A stretch of 64,000 nucleotides of DNA. It comes from Bacillus infantis. GTDB lineage: Bacteria; Bacillota; Bacilli; Bacillales; Cytobacillaceae. Positions 45,185 through 55,060 of this stretch are shown here, one piece after another. The translations under genes and the position numbers were made by a program. The notes under the pieces are model-generated. The model worked only from the letters and a program-made list of their open reading frames with translations. It searched no databases and was not told where the DNA came from. The stretch covers positions 248,001 through 312,000 of the forward strand of contig NZ_JAIVAP010000001.1 in the NCBI RefSeq assembly GCF_020171945.1. The letters run 5' to 3'. How positions within the stretch are numbered: the stretch's first letter is position 1; every line of letters begins with the position of its first letter.

Positions 45185-47046
45185 ACCTGCTGGATAAAAT
45201 GGAAAAAGAGATCATTATAGCAGATGGAGCGATGGGCACCCTCCTCTATTCCTATGGTACTGATTTCTGCTTTGAAGAACTCAATGTATCACAGCCCGGC
45301 CAAATTCAAAATATCCATCAAGCTTATATTGATGCCGGTGCAACTTTGATTCAGACAAACACATATGCAGCCAATTATCTCAAGCTGCAGCGCTACGGAC
45401 TTGAGGACCATGTAAAGGAGATCAACAGTGCTGCTGTCGCGGTTGCGAGGAAGGCTGCGGGAAAAAAAGCCTTTGTTGCGGGAACGATTGGCGGCAGCCG
45501 CGGGATTAAACCTCACTCCATATCTATAGAAGAGATAAAAAGAAGCTTCAGGGAGCAGCTCTACTGCCTGCTGATGGAAGGGGTAGATGCGATCCTTCTT
45601 GAGACGTATTACGATCTCAAGGAACTGGAAACTGTCCTTTCGATCGCGAGGAAAGAAACAGCCCTGCCTCTCATTGCGCAGGTGTCACTGCAGGAAACAG
45701 GTATCCTGCAGGATCATACGCCCATAAGGGAAGCATTGTCCAGGCTGGAAGCGCTCGGGGCGGATATCGTTGGACTCAATTGCCGGCTTGGCCCCCATCA
45801 TATGCTGCTGACACTTGAGGAGGTGCCACTCCCCAAGAGTGCTTATCTGTCCGCATATCCGAATGCCAGCCTGCCTGCATACACGGACGGAAAATTCCAT
45901 TACGAAGGAGATGCAGACTATTTCAGGCAGTCTGCCAAAGCTTTCAGGAACCAGGGAGTCCGGCTGCTTGGAGGCTGCTGCGGCACCACTCCAGCTCACA
46001 TCCATGCATTTTCGGAGGAATTAAAAGGATCACCTCCCATCGGGAAAAAGGAAGTTAGGGAACCAAAGGCTAAAATTCAAGTCTTGCCTAAAGAGGCAAA
46101 AAGAGATCTCCCCCCTCTACAAAATCTTGTGAAGGAAAAACAGTCGGTCATCGTGGAATTGGATCCGCCCAGGAAATTGGATACAGACAATTTTTTTGCG
46201 GGTGCCAAGGCACTGCAAGCCGCAGGAATAGATGCCATCACACTTGCTGATAATTCTCTTGCATCGCCCCGGATCTCAAATGAAGCACTCGGCTATCTGG
46301 CAAAGACCCGGCTGGGGCTTCGGCCGCTCATTCATCTAACATGCCGGGACAGGAATATCATTGGGATGCAGTCCCATTTAATGGGCCTTCATACTCTGGG
46401 GCTGCATGATATTCTTGCCATTACTGGAGATCCGGCAAGGGTCGGTGATTTTCCCGGCGCCTCCTCCGTTTATGATATGTCCTCCTTCGAGCTGATCCAG
46501 ATGATCAAGCAGCTGAATGATGGCCGCTCGATTTCAGGGAAGGATCTTGGACAAAAGGCTGCATTCTCTGTTGCTGGTGCCTTTAACCCAAATGTCCGCT
46601 CTCTCGAGAAGGCAGTTCAGAGGCTCGAAAAAAAGGCGGCGTACGGAGCGGATTATTTTATTACCCAGCCTGTATTTTCGGAAGAGAAACTGCTGGAAAT
46701 ATATGAAGCTACCAAACATCTGGAACAGCCGATTTATATAGGCCTGATGCCTCTGACAAGCAGCAGGAATGCCGATTTCCTTCATAATGAAGTGCCGGGC
46801 ATCAAAATATCAAGCAAAATCAGAGAACGTATGAATAGCTTGAAAGATGACCCCATCCAGTCTGTACGCGAAGGAATAAGCATATGCAAGGAACTGATTG
46901 ATGCAGCTGCAGAGCTGTTTAATGGCATCTATTTAATCACCCCGTTCATGAAGTATGAACTGACAGCGGAACTTGCCGAATATGCCCGCAGCGTGGAGCT
47001 GATAACAGCCAGGAGGAGCAGTAATGCCAAAAATATCTCTATCTGA
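45181..47046 (+). CDS. yitJ: Bifunctional homocysteine S-methyltransferase / methylenetetrahydrofolate reductase (YitJ)
   Basis: A 621-residue fusion. The N-terminal half is a homocysteine S-methyltransferase: DGAMGTLLYS, GLNCRLGP (about 197) and GGCCGTTP (about 263), whose three cysteines bind zinc. The C-terminal half is a MetF-like reductase making 5-methyl-THF (IVELDPPRKLDTDNF, ITGDPARVGD, YFITQPVFS). ATG at 45181 overlaps the metC stop (ATGA); GAGG lies upstream. It supplies methyl groups to MetH encoded next. Confidence 0.94.
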   Translation: MNLLDKMEKEIIIADGAMGTLLYSYGTDFCFEELNVSQPGQIQNIHQAYIDAGATLIQTNTYAANYLKLQRYGLEDHVKEINSAAVAVARKAAGKKAFVAGTIGGSRGIKPHSISIEEIKRSFREQLYCLLMEGVDAILLETYYDLKELETVLSIARKETALPLIAQVSLQETGILQDHTPIREALSRLEALGADIVGLNCRLGPHHMLLTLEEVPLPKSAYLSAYPNASLPAYTDGKFHYEGDADYFRQSAKAFRNQGVRLLGGCCGTTPAHIHAFSEELKGSPPIGKKEVREPKAKIQVLPKEAKRDLPPLQNLVKEKQSVIVELDPPRKLDTDNFFAGAKALQAAGIDAITLADNSLASPRISNEALGYLAKTRLGLRPLIHLTCRDRNIIGMQSHLMGLHTLGLHDILAITGDPARVGDFPGASSVYDMSSFELIQMIKQLNDGRSISGKDLGQKAAFSVAGAFNPNVRSLEKAVQRLEKKAAYGADYFITQPVFSEEKLLEIYEATKHLEQPIYIGLMPLTSSRNADFLHNEVPGIKISSKIRERMNSLKDDPIQSVREGISICKELIDAAAELFNGIYLITPFMKYELTAELAEYARSVELITARRSSNAKNISI

Positions 47047-50000
47047 AAGAATGAATCATAAAATTTTGATCATGGATGGCGCCATGGGAACGATGCTGCA
47101 GAGAGCTGATCTTTCTGCTGAAGATTTTGGCGGTGAACAGTTTGACGGCTGCAATGAATACCTGAATCTTACAGCACCGGGGTTGATTCAGGAAATCCAT
47201 CTTGCCTATCTTAAAGCTGGTGCCGATATTATCGAAACCAATACTTTCGGTGCCACAAGCATAGTACTTGATGAGTACAGCATTGGAGATAAAGCCTATG
47301 AAATCAACAGGACAGCTTCCTTGATTGCAAGAAGAGCGGCTGATCAGATCAGTACTCCTTCCTGGCCGCGTTTTGTTGCCGGATCTATGGGTCCGACTAC
47401 AAAAACACTTAGTGTGACAGGGGGGACGACATTTGAAGAGCTGGCATTGTCATATGAGGAGCAAGCCTGCGGACTAATTGATGGCAAAGCAGACCTGCTT
47501 ATCCTTGAGACCAGCCAGGATATGCTCAACGTAAAAGCGGGATACTTAGGGATTCAAAATGCCTTCAAAAAAACCGGCATCATTCTCCCCCTTATTGTTT
47601 CAGGCACAATAGAACCTATGGGGACGACACTTGCGGGCCAGTCAATTGAAGCTTTCTATATTTCTCTCGAGCATATGAAGCCGCTGGCTGTCGGCCTTAA
47701 TTGCGCTACAGGCCCAGAATTCATGCAGGAGCATATCAGGTCTTTATCTTCCCTTGCTGATGCTGCTGTCAGCTGCTATCCAAACGCCGGGCTGCCTGAT
47801 GAAGAAGGACGCTACCATGAAACCCCGGAATCGCTCGCAGAGAAGCTTGCAGGGTTTGCATCCCAAGGCTGGCTGAACATCGCCGGCGGGTGCTGCGGAA
47901 CTACACCGGAGCATATCAAGGCGATTGCAGATAAAATGGAGCATTTTGAACCGCGGAAGATCTCTGCAGCATCCGTCCATAAAGTATCAGGCATTGAGCC
48001 GCTTATCTATGATGATCCAACCCTCCGGCCCATCATGGTCGGCGAGCGGACAAACGTCATAGGATCCAGGAAGTTCAAAAGATTGATTGCCGAGGGCAAG
48101 TTTGAAGAAGCTTCAGAAGTCGCGAGGGCACAGGTAAAGAACGGCGCCCATGTTATTGATATATGCCTTGCTGACCCGGATCGCGATGAACTGGAAGACA
48201 TGGAAAACTTCATCAGGGAAGTGACTAAAAAAGTAAAAGCTCCGGTTGTAATAGATTCTACGGATGAGAAAGTAATAGAAAAAGCCCTTATATACCTGCA
48301 GGGTAAATCTGTGATTAATTCTATAAATCTGGAGGATGGCGAAGAAAGGTTCGAGGCTATTGCCCCTCTAATACGCCTGTACGGAGCAGCAGTGGTAGTC
48401 GGAACCATAGATGAGAAAGGCATGGGAGTGAGTGCAGATAGAAAGCTTGAAATCGCTTCCCGCTCCTACACCCTTCTTGTTGAGAAATATGGGATACCTG
48501 CAGAGGATATCATATTTGATCCGCTGGTCTTCCCGGTCGGGACTGGTGATGAACAATACATCGGCTCAGCAAGAGCTACTGTTGAGGGTATCCGGCTGAT
48601 AAAAGAACGCTTTCCAAAGACACAGACGATTCTTGGCATCAGCAATGTTTCTTTTGGCCTGCCTCCTGCAGGAAGGGAAATCCTTAATTCTGTGTTCCTC
48701 TACCACTGTACACAGGCAGGACTGGACTATGCAATAGTGAATACAGAAAAGCTTGAGCGTTTTGCCAGTATAGCCAGGGAGGAAACAGCTTTGGCAGAAA
48801 AGCTGTTATTTGAAACCACAGATGAAACACTGGCACAGTTCACAGAATTCTACAGGGGCAGGAAAAAGGAAGAAAAAAGTCTCCTCCCTGATATGAGCCT
48901 GGCTGAACGCCTTGCCTGCTATATTATAGAAGGAACTAAAGAAGGCCTGCTGGATGACCTTAAAGGAGCCTTACTCGAGTACAATTCCCCTCTTGAAATT
49001 ATCAATGGTCCCCTGATGGATGGGATGAAAGAGGTCGGCCGCCTGTTCAACGACAACCAGCTGATAGTCGCCGAAGTGCTTCAGAGTGCAGAAGTAATGA
49101 AAGCTTCTGTTTCATTTCTTGAGCCTTTTATGGAAAAAGGAAATTCCTCAGGCAAAGGGAAGATCATTCTTGCCACTGTAAAAGGAGATGTCCATGATAT
49201 CGGCAAAAATCTTGTTGATATTATTCTCAGCAATAACGGCTACCAGGTAATCGACTTAGGCATTAAAGTATCGCCTTCTGAGCTTGTTAACGCAGTAAAA
49301 AAGGAAAAGCCGGACATGGTTGGACTTTCAGGCCTGCTTGTTAAATCCGCCCAGCAGATGGTCATCACTGCTTCTGATATGAAACAGGCAGGCATTGATA
49401 TCCCTATCCTTGTCGGAGGTGCGGCACTTTCAAGGAAGTTTACGGATACAAAGATTTCAAGGGAATATGACGGCCTTGTCATGTATGCCAAAGATGCAAT
49501 GAATGGATTATCAATCGCCGATCAGCTCCGGCATGAACCGGAATACAAAAGGCTCCTTGCCGAGCAAAAGGCAAAGCAGTCCCTCCCCCTCCCCGCTGCT
49601 TTAACAGATAGAAAAGCAGGTGCTCTTGCAGCAGTTAAGGTGCGGCCCGCTGTCCGGTCTGATGTACCGGTTTATGTTCCGCAGGATTTGGAGCGGCATG
49701 TCCTGAAATCCTATACTCTTGGGCATATAGAGCCTTATATCAACCGGCAGATGCTCTTGGGGCATCACTTGGGGCTTAAGGGCAATATCAGCCGTCTCAT
49801 TGAGTCAGGAGATGAGAAGGCTTTGAAATTGAATGATACTGTTGATTCCCTTATCGTTCAGGCAAAAACTGAGGGCTGGATTATGCCGGGAGCTGTGTAT
49901 CAATTTTTTCCGGCTCAATCTGACGGTAACAAGGTCATCATTTACGATAAAAATGATCACAGCAGGATATTGGAGTCATTTGATTTTCCACGCCAGCAGA

Positions 50001-50473
50001 CTGAACCATTTTTGTGTCTTGCCGATTATCTAAAGCCTGCTGATGGGGGGGAAATGGATTATGTAGCCTTATTCTCTGTTACAGCCGGCAATGCTGTCAG
50101 GGAAACTGCCGAAAAACTTAAAAAGGAAGGCCGCTTCCTTGAAAACCATGCTCTGCAGGCTTTGGCGCTTGAAACGGCAGAAGGCTTTGCAGAACTTGTC
50201 CACAGGCAGATACGTGACCGCTGGGGCTTCCCGGATCCAGTAGACTTTACTATGAAAGAGAGGTTTTCAGCAAAATATCAGGGACAGCGCTTTTCATTCG
50301 GCTATCCCGCATGCCCGGAGCTTGAAGATCAGCGGAAGCTTTTTGATTTGATCAGGCCGGAGGAAATTGGCATAGAACTGACGGAAGGATTCATGATGGA
50401 GCCTGAAGCTTCAGTTTCAGCCATGGTTTTTGCCCATCCGGAAGCACGGTATTTTAATGTTTTGAAAAACTGA
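47024..50473 (+). CDS. metH: Cobalamin-dependent methionine synthase
   Basis: A 1149-residue modular enzyme transferring methyl from methyl-THF through cobalamin to homocysteine. Domains: homocysteine-binding (1 to about 330; GLNCATGPE near 224, GGCCGTTPEH near 288), pterin-binding (about 345-620; VGERTNVIGSRKF), B12 cap (about 640-740), B12-binding with the His ligand in DVHDIGKNLV (about 721-730), and the reactivation domain with a SAM-site-like FGYPACPELEDQ near the end. B. subtilis relies on MetE and lacks MetH. ATG at 47024 follows CAGGAGGAGCAGTA and lies 23 bases inside yitJ. Confidence 0.96.
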   Translation: MPKISLSERMNHKILIMDGAMGTMLQRADLSAEDFGGEQFDGCNEYLNLTAPGLIQEIHLAYLKAGADIIETNTFGATSIVLDEYSIGDKAYEINRTASLIARRAADQISTPSWPRFVAGSMGPTTKTLSVTGGTTFEELALSYEEQACGLIDGKADLLILETSQDMLNVKAGYLGIQNAFKKTGIILPLIVSGTIEPMGTTLAGQSIEAFYISLEHMKPLAVGLNCATGPEFMQEHIRSLSSLADAAVSCYPNAGLPDEEGRYHETPESLAEKLAGFASQGWLNIAGGCCGTTPEHIKAIADKMEHFEPRKISAASVHKVSGIEPLIYDDPTLRPIMVGERTNVIGSRKFKRLIAEGKFEEASEVARAQVKNGAHVIDICLADPDRDELEDMENFIREVTKKVKAPVVIDSTDEKVIEKALIYLQGKSVINSINLEDGEERFEAIAPLIRLYGAAVVVGTIDEKGMGVSADRKLEIASRSYTLLVEKYGIPAEDIIFDPLVFPVGTGDEQYIGSARATVEGIRLIKERFPKTQTILGISNVSFGLPPAGREILNSVFLYHCTQAGLDYAIVNTEKLERFASIAREETALAEKLLFETTDETLAQFTEFYRGRKKEEKSLLPDMSLAERLACYIIEGTKEGLLDDLKGALLEYNSPLEIINGPLMDGMKEVGRLFNDNQLIVAEVLQSAEVMKASVSFLEPFMEKGNSSGKGKIILATVKGDVHDIGKNLVDIILSNNGYQVIDLGIKVSPSELVNAVKKEKPDMVGLSGLLVKSAQQMVITASDMKQAGIDIPILVGGAALSRKFTDTKISREYDGLVMYAKDAMNGLSIADQLRHEPEYKRLLAEQKAKQSLPLPAALTDRKAGALAAVKVRPAVRSDVPVYVPQDLERHVLKSYTLGHIEPYINRQMLLGHHLGLKGNISRLIESGDEKALKLNDTVDSLIVQAKTEGWIMPGAVYQFFPAQSDGNKVIIYDKNDHSRILESFDFPRQQTEPFLCLADYLKPADGGEMDYVALFSVTAGNAVRETAEKLKKEGRFLENHALQALALETAEGFAELVHRQIRDRWGFPDPVDFTMKERFSAKYQGQRFSFGYPACPELEDQRKLFDLIRPEEIGIELTEGFMMEPEASVSAMVFAHPEARYFNVLKN

Positions 50474-50480
50474 TGCGAGG

Positions 50481-50506
50481 GCCTGCCAATGACGGCAGGC
50501 TTTTTT
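50481..50506 (+). terminator. Terminator of the met operon
   Basis: gcctgcc / ggcaggc, 7 bp, followed by TTTTTT. Confidence 0.88.
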
Positions 50507-50540
50507 GCTGTTTAATAATTTATAAACTCCAGCTAGGCTT

Positions 50541-50728
50541 AAAATAAGCGGAGATTTTCCGGTTAGGCTGCTGATATGGCACAAGTGGGTGTAAATAAGC
50601 GGAGAAATTCCCGCTGAGTGAAGCGAAGTTGCCCATTTTCCTGTTTAAAGGATCTTTAGTCGGAATTTCTCCGTCTATTTGAGCAATTTTTGAGTTTTTT
50701 TATTAGCGGGAATTTTTCCGCATATTTT
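50541..50728. repeat. Cluster of intergenic direct and inverted repeats
   Basis: AAATAAGCGGAGA occurs at 50542-50554 and 50593-50605. Inverted forms, GGAATTTCTCCGTCTATTT (50662-50680) and GCGGGAATTTTTCCGC (50706-50721), follow. The arms can form a hairpin of more than 120 bases. The stretch 50507-50933 contains no other supported gene. Confidence 0.65.
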
Positions 50729-50933
50729 TCAACTTGTCACTGATTCCCTCATTCAGGCCGGGGAAGGTCAGGGGGATCTACTCTTTTATGGCTGGCGGGG
50801 ATTGCTCTTAAATAAGGATAGCAAAAAAGCAACAATTACTGCGAAAAGAGCCTTTTGTATAAACCATTAATATTGGTGTATTTTTTACAATAAAAGTAAA
50901 TTATAAAATGATACTCCTATTGAGGTGCAGAAG

Positions 50934-51437
50934 ATGAATATTACATTATCCATTATCCTGGCTGTTTGCGCTGGCTATTTGAAAGCATGGAAAAACTGGC
51001 GTGTCTTTCACCCTACAATGCTTTATACCTCTGTATTGGTGCTTTTGTACAATTTTATCTGCAAAGATCATCTATTATGGAAGCACAAAAGCATTCCTTT
51101 CGAATCGCATTTTGCAGGAGAGCTGCTTCATGCATTCGCCATACTCCCTGCCATAACGGTATTATACCTGACATTCTACCCGGAAAAGGGTGGCAGACTC
51201 CGGTATATAATACTTTGGAGTATTCTTTCCTTTGCGGCAGAATTCCCTTTTGCTGCAACAGGGATGATTGTTTTTGAGAATGGATATCAATATTGGATGG
51301 AGCTTCTCTTTTACCCGGTGATGTACATAATGATCAGGCTGCATTATACGAGGCCCTTAGCGGCTTACGGCCTTTCATGTGTAATCATCCTTTTGCTGGT
51401 CTGGCTTTTCAAAGTGCCGGTTCAGCTTGCCTTTTAA
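50934..51437 (+). CDS. CBO0543-like membrane protein
   Basis: A 167-residue integral membrane protein with five hydrophobic segments and short loops (WKNWRVFHPTMLYTS; LWKHKSIPFESHFAGELLHA). The layout and the FxxG / FYP-type motifs fit the CBO0543 family of small uncharacterised membrane proteins in spore-forming Firmicutes. ATG at 50934 follows GAGGTGCAGAAG; GTG at 50925 lies in that site. Function unknown. Confidence 0.75.
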   Translation: MNITLSIILAVCAGYLKAWKNWRVFHPTMLYTSVLVLLYNFICKDHLLWKHKSIPFESHFAGELLHAFAILPAITVLYLTFYPEKGGRLRYIILWSILSFAAEFPFAATGMIVFENGYQYWMELLFYPVMYIMIRLHYTRPLAAYGLSCVIILLLVWLFKVPVQLAF

Positions 51438-51510
51438 ATCATGCACCTATCTTGTACAATAGTCAGTATACTTGTTTGTTTCTGACTACTTAGAGAAAGC
51501 TGGTGCAAAT

Positions 51511-52212
51511 ATGCCTTATCGTACATATGCTGCAGGCGACAGCTGCATCATCCTTGAGTTCGGAAGCAGCATCGACCCGGAAAGCAATCAAAAAGTCCGG
51601 AAAGCGGCTTCCCTGCTATCAAAAAAACCTTTCAGGGGCATGATTGAATGCGTCCCTGCCTTTCATACACTGGCTGTCCATTATGATCCCTATGCCGTCG
51701 GCACTTTTTTTCCCTTTGAGACAGCCTCTTCCTTGATTGATGAAAAGCTCGGAGAAGAAATACATTTGGATGGTGTTAAACCGCGGCTTTTGGAAATCCC
51801 CGTCTGCTATGAAGGAGCACATGCCCCTGACCTGGCATTTGTAGCCCGTTCAAATGGATTGTCTGAAGAAGAAGTTATAGAGATGCATAGTAAACAAGAC
51901 TACGAAATTTACTTTCTTGGCTTCTCTCCCGGCTTCCCTTTTCTTGGCGGGATGGATCCGCGCATAGCGGCTCCGCGTAAAACTACCCCCAGATTGAAGA
52001 TTCCCTCTGGCTCGGTGGGCATTGCTGGCAGGCAGACAGGGATATACCCTGACGAGACTCCTGGAGGCTGGCAGATTATCGGAAGGACACCGATAAAGTT
52101 ATTTAATGCAAAAAGGGAAGAACCCAGCTTGCTTAAACCCGGGGACCGTTTGCGTTTCTTTCCGATTGGAGAAGCAGAATTTCAGTCAGGGGGCGGCAGT
52201 CTATGGGAATAA
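51511..52212 (+). CDS. pxpB: 5-oxoprolinase subunit PxpB (KipI)
   Basis: A 233-residue subunit of the ATP-dependent 5-oxoprolinase that opens pyroglutamate to glutamate. Family landmarks: FRGMIECVPAFHTLAVHYDP (about 41-60), FLGFSPGFPFLGGMD (about 130-145), PSGSVGIAGRQTGIYPDETPG and GGWQIIGRTP. In B. subtilis the same protein, KipI, inhibits the kinase KinA. ATG at 51511 is preceded by a weak GGTG; an upstream TTG/ATG extension exists but does not match the family start. First of pxpBCA. Confidence 0.92.
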   Translation: MPYRTYAAGDSCIILEFGSSIDPESNQKVRKAASLLSKKPFRGMIECVPAFHTLAVHYDPYAVGTFFPFETASSLIDEKLGEEIHLDGVKPRLLEIPVCYEGAHAPDLAFVARSNGLSEEEVIEMHSKQDYEIYFLGFSPGFPFLGGMDPRIAAPRKTTPRLKIPSGSVGIAGRQTGIYPDETPGGWQIIGRTPIKLFNAKREEPSLLKPGDRLRFFPIGEAEFQSGGGSLWE

Positions 52213-53180
52213 AAGTACTTAAGCCGGGACTAATGACGACGATTCAGGATGCAGGCAGAAAAGGATTTCAAAATATCGGAGTATCGCCATCAGGTGCGAT
52301 GGATCTTTTCTCCTATACACTTGCCAATCTGGCAGCAGGCAATTTCAATAATGAAGCAGTTCTTGAAATTACGTTGATTGGTCCCAGGCTGCTCTTCGAA
52401 AAGGATAGCATCTTCAGCTTCTTTGGCGCTGAAACAGAAGCAAAGCTGAACGGCATCATTGTCCAATCAGGCAAGCCGATCACTGCAAAAAAAGGAGATG
52501 TTCTTTCTTTTGGCAGAATGAAGGAGGGCTGCCGTACATATTTGGCCTTCCATGGCGGCATTTTGGTGCCCGCTCAGATGGGAAGCAGGAGCACATATCT
52601 AAAAGGAGGATTTGGCGGCCTAGAGGGCAGAACATTAGAAAATAACGATGTCCTCCCTATCAGACAATCCACCGGCCGATTCAGCAGAAGCTGGGCCCTC
52701 TCCCCCTCGCTCACATCTTATCTAAAGCATGATAAGATCAGGGTGATGCCCGGCAGGCAGTCTGACTGGTTTTCTCCTGATGCTATTAAGCAGTTTTCAG
52801 AGCAGGAATTTACTATTTCAGCGGATTCTGACAGAATGGGATACAGGCTGAAGGGCCCTTCGCTCACAAAAGCCAGGGAAATTGAAATGATTACAGAGCC
52901 AGTATCATCCGGGACAGTCCAGGTGCCTGCTGACGGCAATCCCATCATCCTGATGGCTGAGAGGCAGACAACAGGCGGATACCCGAAAATCGCCCAGGTC
53001 CTGTCCGCAGACATTCCAATACTTGCACAAAAAAAACCGGGAGATAAGATCAGGTTTGCTGCTGCCACCTTGGAAGAAGCACAAACAGCTTATATGAATC
53101 GTGCAAAAACAATAGGATACATGACAAAAATTGTGAAAGAAAAATGGGAGAAAGAGGTGCGCTTAAATGAAGAAAATTGA
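52203..53180 (+). CDS. pxpC: 5-oxoprolinase subunit PxpC (KipA)
   Basis: A 325-residue subunit of the carboxyltransferase-like family. Landmarks: [20 protein letters not shown] (about 7-26), [31 protein letters not shown] and [20 protein letters not shown]. Works with PxpA and PxpB. ATG at 52203 overlaps pxpB by 10 bases, after GGGGGCGGCAGTCT. Confidence 0.93.
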   Translation: MGIKVLKPGLMTTIQDAGRKGFQNIGVSPSGAMDLFSYTLANLAAGNFNNEAVLEITLIGPRLLFEKDSIFSFFGAETEAKLNGIIVQSGKPITAKKGDVLSFGRMKEGCRTYLAFHGGILVPAQMGSRSTYLKGGFGGLEGRTLENNDVLPIRQSTGRFSRSWALSPSLTSYLKHDKIRVMPGRQSDWFSPDAIKQFSEQEFTISADSDRMGYRLKGPSLTKAREIEMITEPVSSGTVQVPADGNPIILMAERQTTGGYPKIAQVLSADIPILAQKKPGDKIRFAAATLEEAQTAYMNRAKTIGYMTKIVKEKWEKEVRLNEEN

Positions 53181-53925
53181 TTTGAACTGTGATCTCGGTG
53201 AAAGCTTTGGAAGCTTCAAGATCGGATCTGATGAGGAAATCATGGCTTATATCACATCCGCGAATATTGCCTGCGGCTTCCATGCAGGAGATCCTGGGAC
53301 AATGCGCAGAACAGTGAAGCTTGCCCTTCAGCATGGGACGGCCATAGGTGCTCACCCGGGTTTGCCTGACCTCCAGGGATTTGGCCGAAGAAAAATGGAT
53401 ATTGATCCTGAAGAAGCCTACGATCTGGTGCTGTATCAAATCGGCGCACTCTCTGCTTTTGTTAAAGCGGAAGGCGGCAGACTCAGCCACGTAAAACCTC
53501 ATGGGGCGCTTTATAATATGTGTGCAGTTGATAAACGGCTTGCAGAGGCGGTGGCAAAGGCTGTACAGAGTGCGGACGAAGAACTCGTCCTTTTTGGGCT
53601 TCATAACAGCGAAAGCACCAGGGCAGCGGAAAGGATCGGAATCAGAGCTGCGCATGAGGTATTTGCGGACAGAAGATATGAGGATGACGGAACGCTTGTT
53701 TCAAGATCAAACAGCGTTGCCCTGATCACTGCTGCAGAAGAAGCAGTCCGCCAGGTGCTGAGAATGGTACTGGAAAATAAAGCCGTCAGCCGGAATGGAA
53801 ATGAGATTGATATCAAAGCGGATACAATATGCCTCCATGGCGATGGTCTCCATGCGCTGGAGTTTGCGGCAATGCTTCATGCCGCCCTGAAGGACAGAGG
53901 CATTGAGGTGGCTTCTTACAGATAA
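53167..53925 (+). CDS. pxpA: 5-oxoprolinase subunit PxpA (LamB/YcsF family)
   Basis: A 252-residue subunit: [19 protein letters not shown] (about 4-22), [40 protein letters not shown] and [11 protein letters not shown], with His/Asp residues set for a metal-dependent ring-opening active site. ATG at 53167 overlaps pxpC by 14 bases, after AAAGAGGTGCGCTTAA. Gene order B-C-A. Confidence 0.94.
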   Translation: MKKIDLNCDLGESFGSFKIGSDEEIMAYITSANIACGFHAGDPGTMRRTVKLALQHGTAIGAHPGLPDLQGFGRRKMDIDPEEAYDLVLYQIGALSAFVKAEGGRLSHVKPHGALYNMCAVDKRLAEAVAKAVQSADEELVLFGLHNSESTRAAERIGIRAAHEVFADRRYEDDGTLVSRSNSVALITAAEEAVRQVLRMVLENKAVSRNGNEIDIKADTICLHGDGLHALEFAAMLHAALKDRGIEVASYR

Positions 53926-53944
53926 AAAAGGGGGTGCTCCCCCC
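53924..53944 (-). terminator. Terminator of the Glu-rich small gene
   Basis: ggggg / ccccc around loop tgct, followed on the minus strand by TTTTTTA. It abuts the pxpA stop and may slow both transcripts. Confidence 0.7.
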
Positions 53945-53946
53945 TC

Positions 53947-54081
53947 TTACCTTTCAGCCTCCTGCTCTTCCCTGGACCTTTCTTCTTCTTCATCTACAAG
54001 AATGTAAGCGATCTGCTCTTCCATTACATGATGGAGAGCATCAAGCTCCTCCTCGCTCATCAGCTTCTTTTCATCCTTCAT
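53947..54081 (-). CDS. Small Glu-rich protein
   Basis: A 44-residue highly acidic helical protein (KLMSEEELDALHHVMEEQIA, ending EEERRSREEQEAER). ATG at 54081 follows AAAGGAGGAAGAAAT, a very strong site, and a terminator lies at the stop. No family recognised; likely a small soluble helix or partner-binding peptide. No other gene is supported between 54082 and 54341. Confidence 0.65.
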   Translation of the reverse strand: MKDEKKLMSEEELDALHHVMEEQIAYILVDEEEERSREEQEAER

Positions 54082-54341
54082 ATTTCTTCCTCCTTTTAGA
54101 TATGCTTTTGTCAGGCTGCAGCCCTTTTGTACTTTCTCCTTATTTTTCCCTGGTTAAACTTAAGCTGGAATACAACTATTCTTATTCTTCCAGAGAAACG
54201 GGCTCTGTATGATAAAAAAAGTCCCTTTTCCCTCCCTCGTATGCAATATGAGGTTTTCTTCCCTCCTTCAAGTGCTATGTAGTAAGTAAGCTCGAAAACG
54301 TGATTCAGCAGAGAGTCAGTAAAATAATTCGGGGAAGTGTT

Positions 54342-54665
54342 ATGATGCAAAGCGTCTATAAATGCAAAAATTTTACTAAGACCGGAAAAGTCCTGCTGCC
54401 AAGTCCCTGGAGGAAAAAATTCGACCTTCTCCCAGGCCGGCTAGCCGACCTGGAGTTCGAAGATGAAGACAAGAAAATTTTAATCAGAAAAGCAGATCCA
54501 AGAAGTACTGAAAACAAAAGACTTGTTTCTGATAATGGGTCCATCCATATTCCAATGGAGCTGAGAAATCTGCTTGACCTGAAGGATCAGGAGGAATATT
54601 GCCTCTTCATTGATGAACAGGCCAAGCAATTCATTTTGCAGATCATGCCGGACAAGACAGGTTAG
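54342..54665 (+). CDS. AbrB/SpoVT-like protein with two swapped-hairpin halves
   Basis: A 107-residue protein. Residues about 8-50 (NFTKTGKVLLPSPWRKKFD, PGRLADLEFEDEDKKILIRK) and about 60-103 (SDNGSIHIPMELRNLLDLKD, then YCLFIDEQAKQFILQ) each follow the AbrB-type pattern: x-G-x-hydrophobic-P, a short helix, then strands. A typical AbrB dimer is formed by two chains; here one chain carries both halves. Probably DNA-binding; targets unknown. ATG at 54342 follows GGGGAAGTGTT; the preceding in-frame codons lack a site. Confidence 0.65.
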   Translation: MMQSVYKCKNFTKTGKVLLPSPWRKKFDLLPGRLADLEFEDEDKKILIRKADPRSTENKRLVSDNGSIHIPMELRNLLDLKDQEEYCLFIDEQAKQFILQIMPDKTG

Positions 54666-54797
54666 TGTCCCTTTACCGGTCATTTTTCCGGTGCTGCCGC
54701 AGCAGCTTGGCCACAATGGAACTGTTTTTCTATTTTCCACCGCTTTCCTGGATAGCGCGTTCCTGCCGGCAGCAACCTAATGTCAGGAGGTGGAAGC

Positions 54798-55007
54798 ATG
54801 GATCCCATTAAGCCGGGAAATGAAAAAATGCCTGATTTCAGGGAGCTGGATGACAGGCTTATTGCACAGCATTCTTCAGAGCCTTTCCTCGTCATTAAAA
54901 CCAATTTGGATCCTGAGAACTCAACATTAGAAAACCCATATTTTAAAAATGAAAAACTGACAGACCGGATTGCCTTTGAGAGTTATTTTGATGAAGATCA
55001 ACAGTAA
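54798..55007 (+). CDS. Small hypothetical protein
   Basis: A 69-residue acidic soluble protein beginning MDPIKPGNEKMPDFRELD and ending FESYFDEDQQ. The start is ATG at 54798, 8 bases after AGGAGG. The GTG at 54788 and codons above it belong to that site. No domain recognised. Confidence 0.65.
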   Translation: MDPIKPGNEKMPDFRELDDRLIAQHSSEPFLVIKTNLDPENSTLENPYFKNEKLTDRIAFESYFDEDQQ

Positions 55008-55035
55008 GAAAAGCCCTGGATGCCCAGGGCTTTTC
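55008..55035. terminator. Bidirectional terminator
   Basis: agaaaagccctgg / cccagggcttttct arms (about 13 bp) at the stop of the 69-residue gene. The hairpin also faces the minus-strand gene ending at 55061. Confidence 0.8.
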
Positions 55036-55060
55036 TGCTGTTATCAGCTTAAAAAGCCTG

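Noticed and set aside
54111-54350. 79-codon minus-strand ORF
   Set aside because: No ribosome site, odd composition, overlaps the start of the AbrB-like gene; treated as chance.
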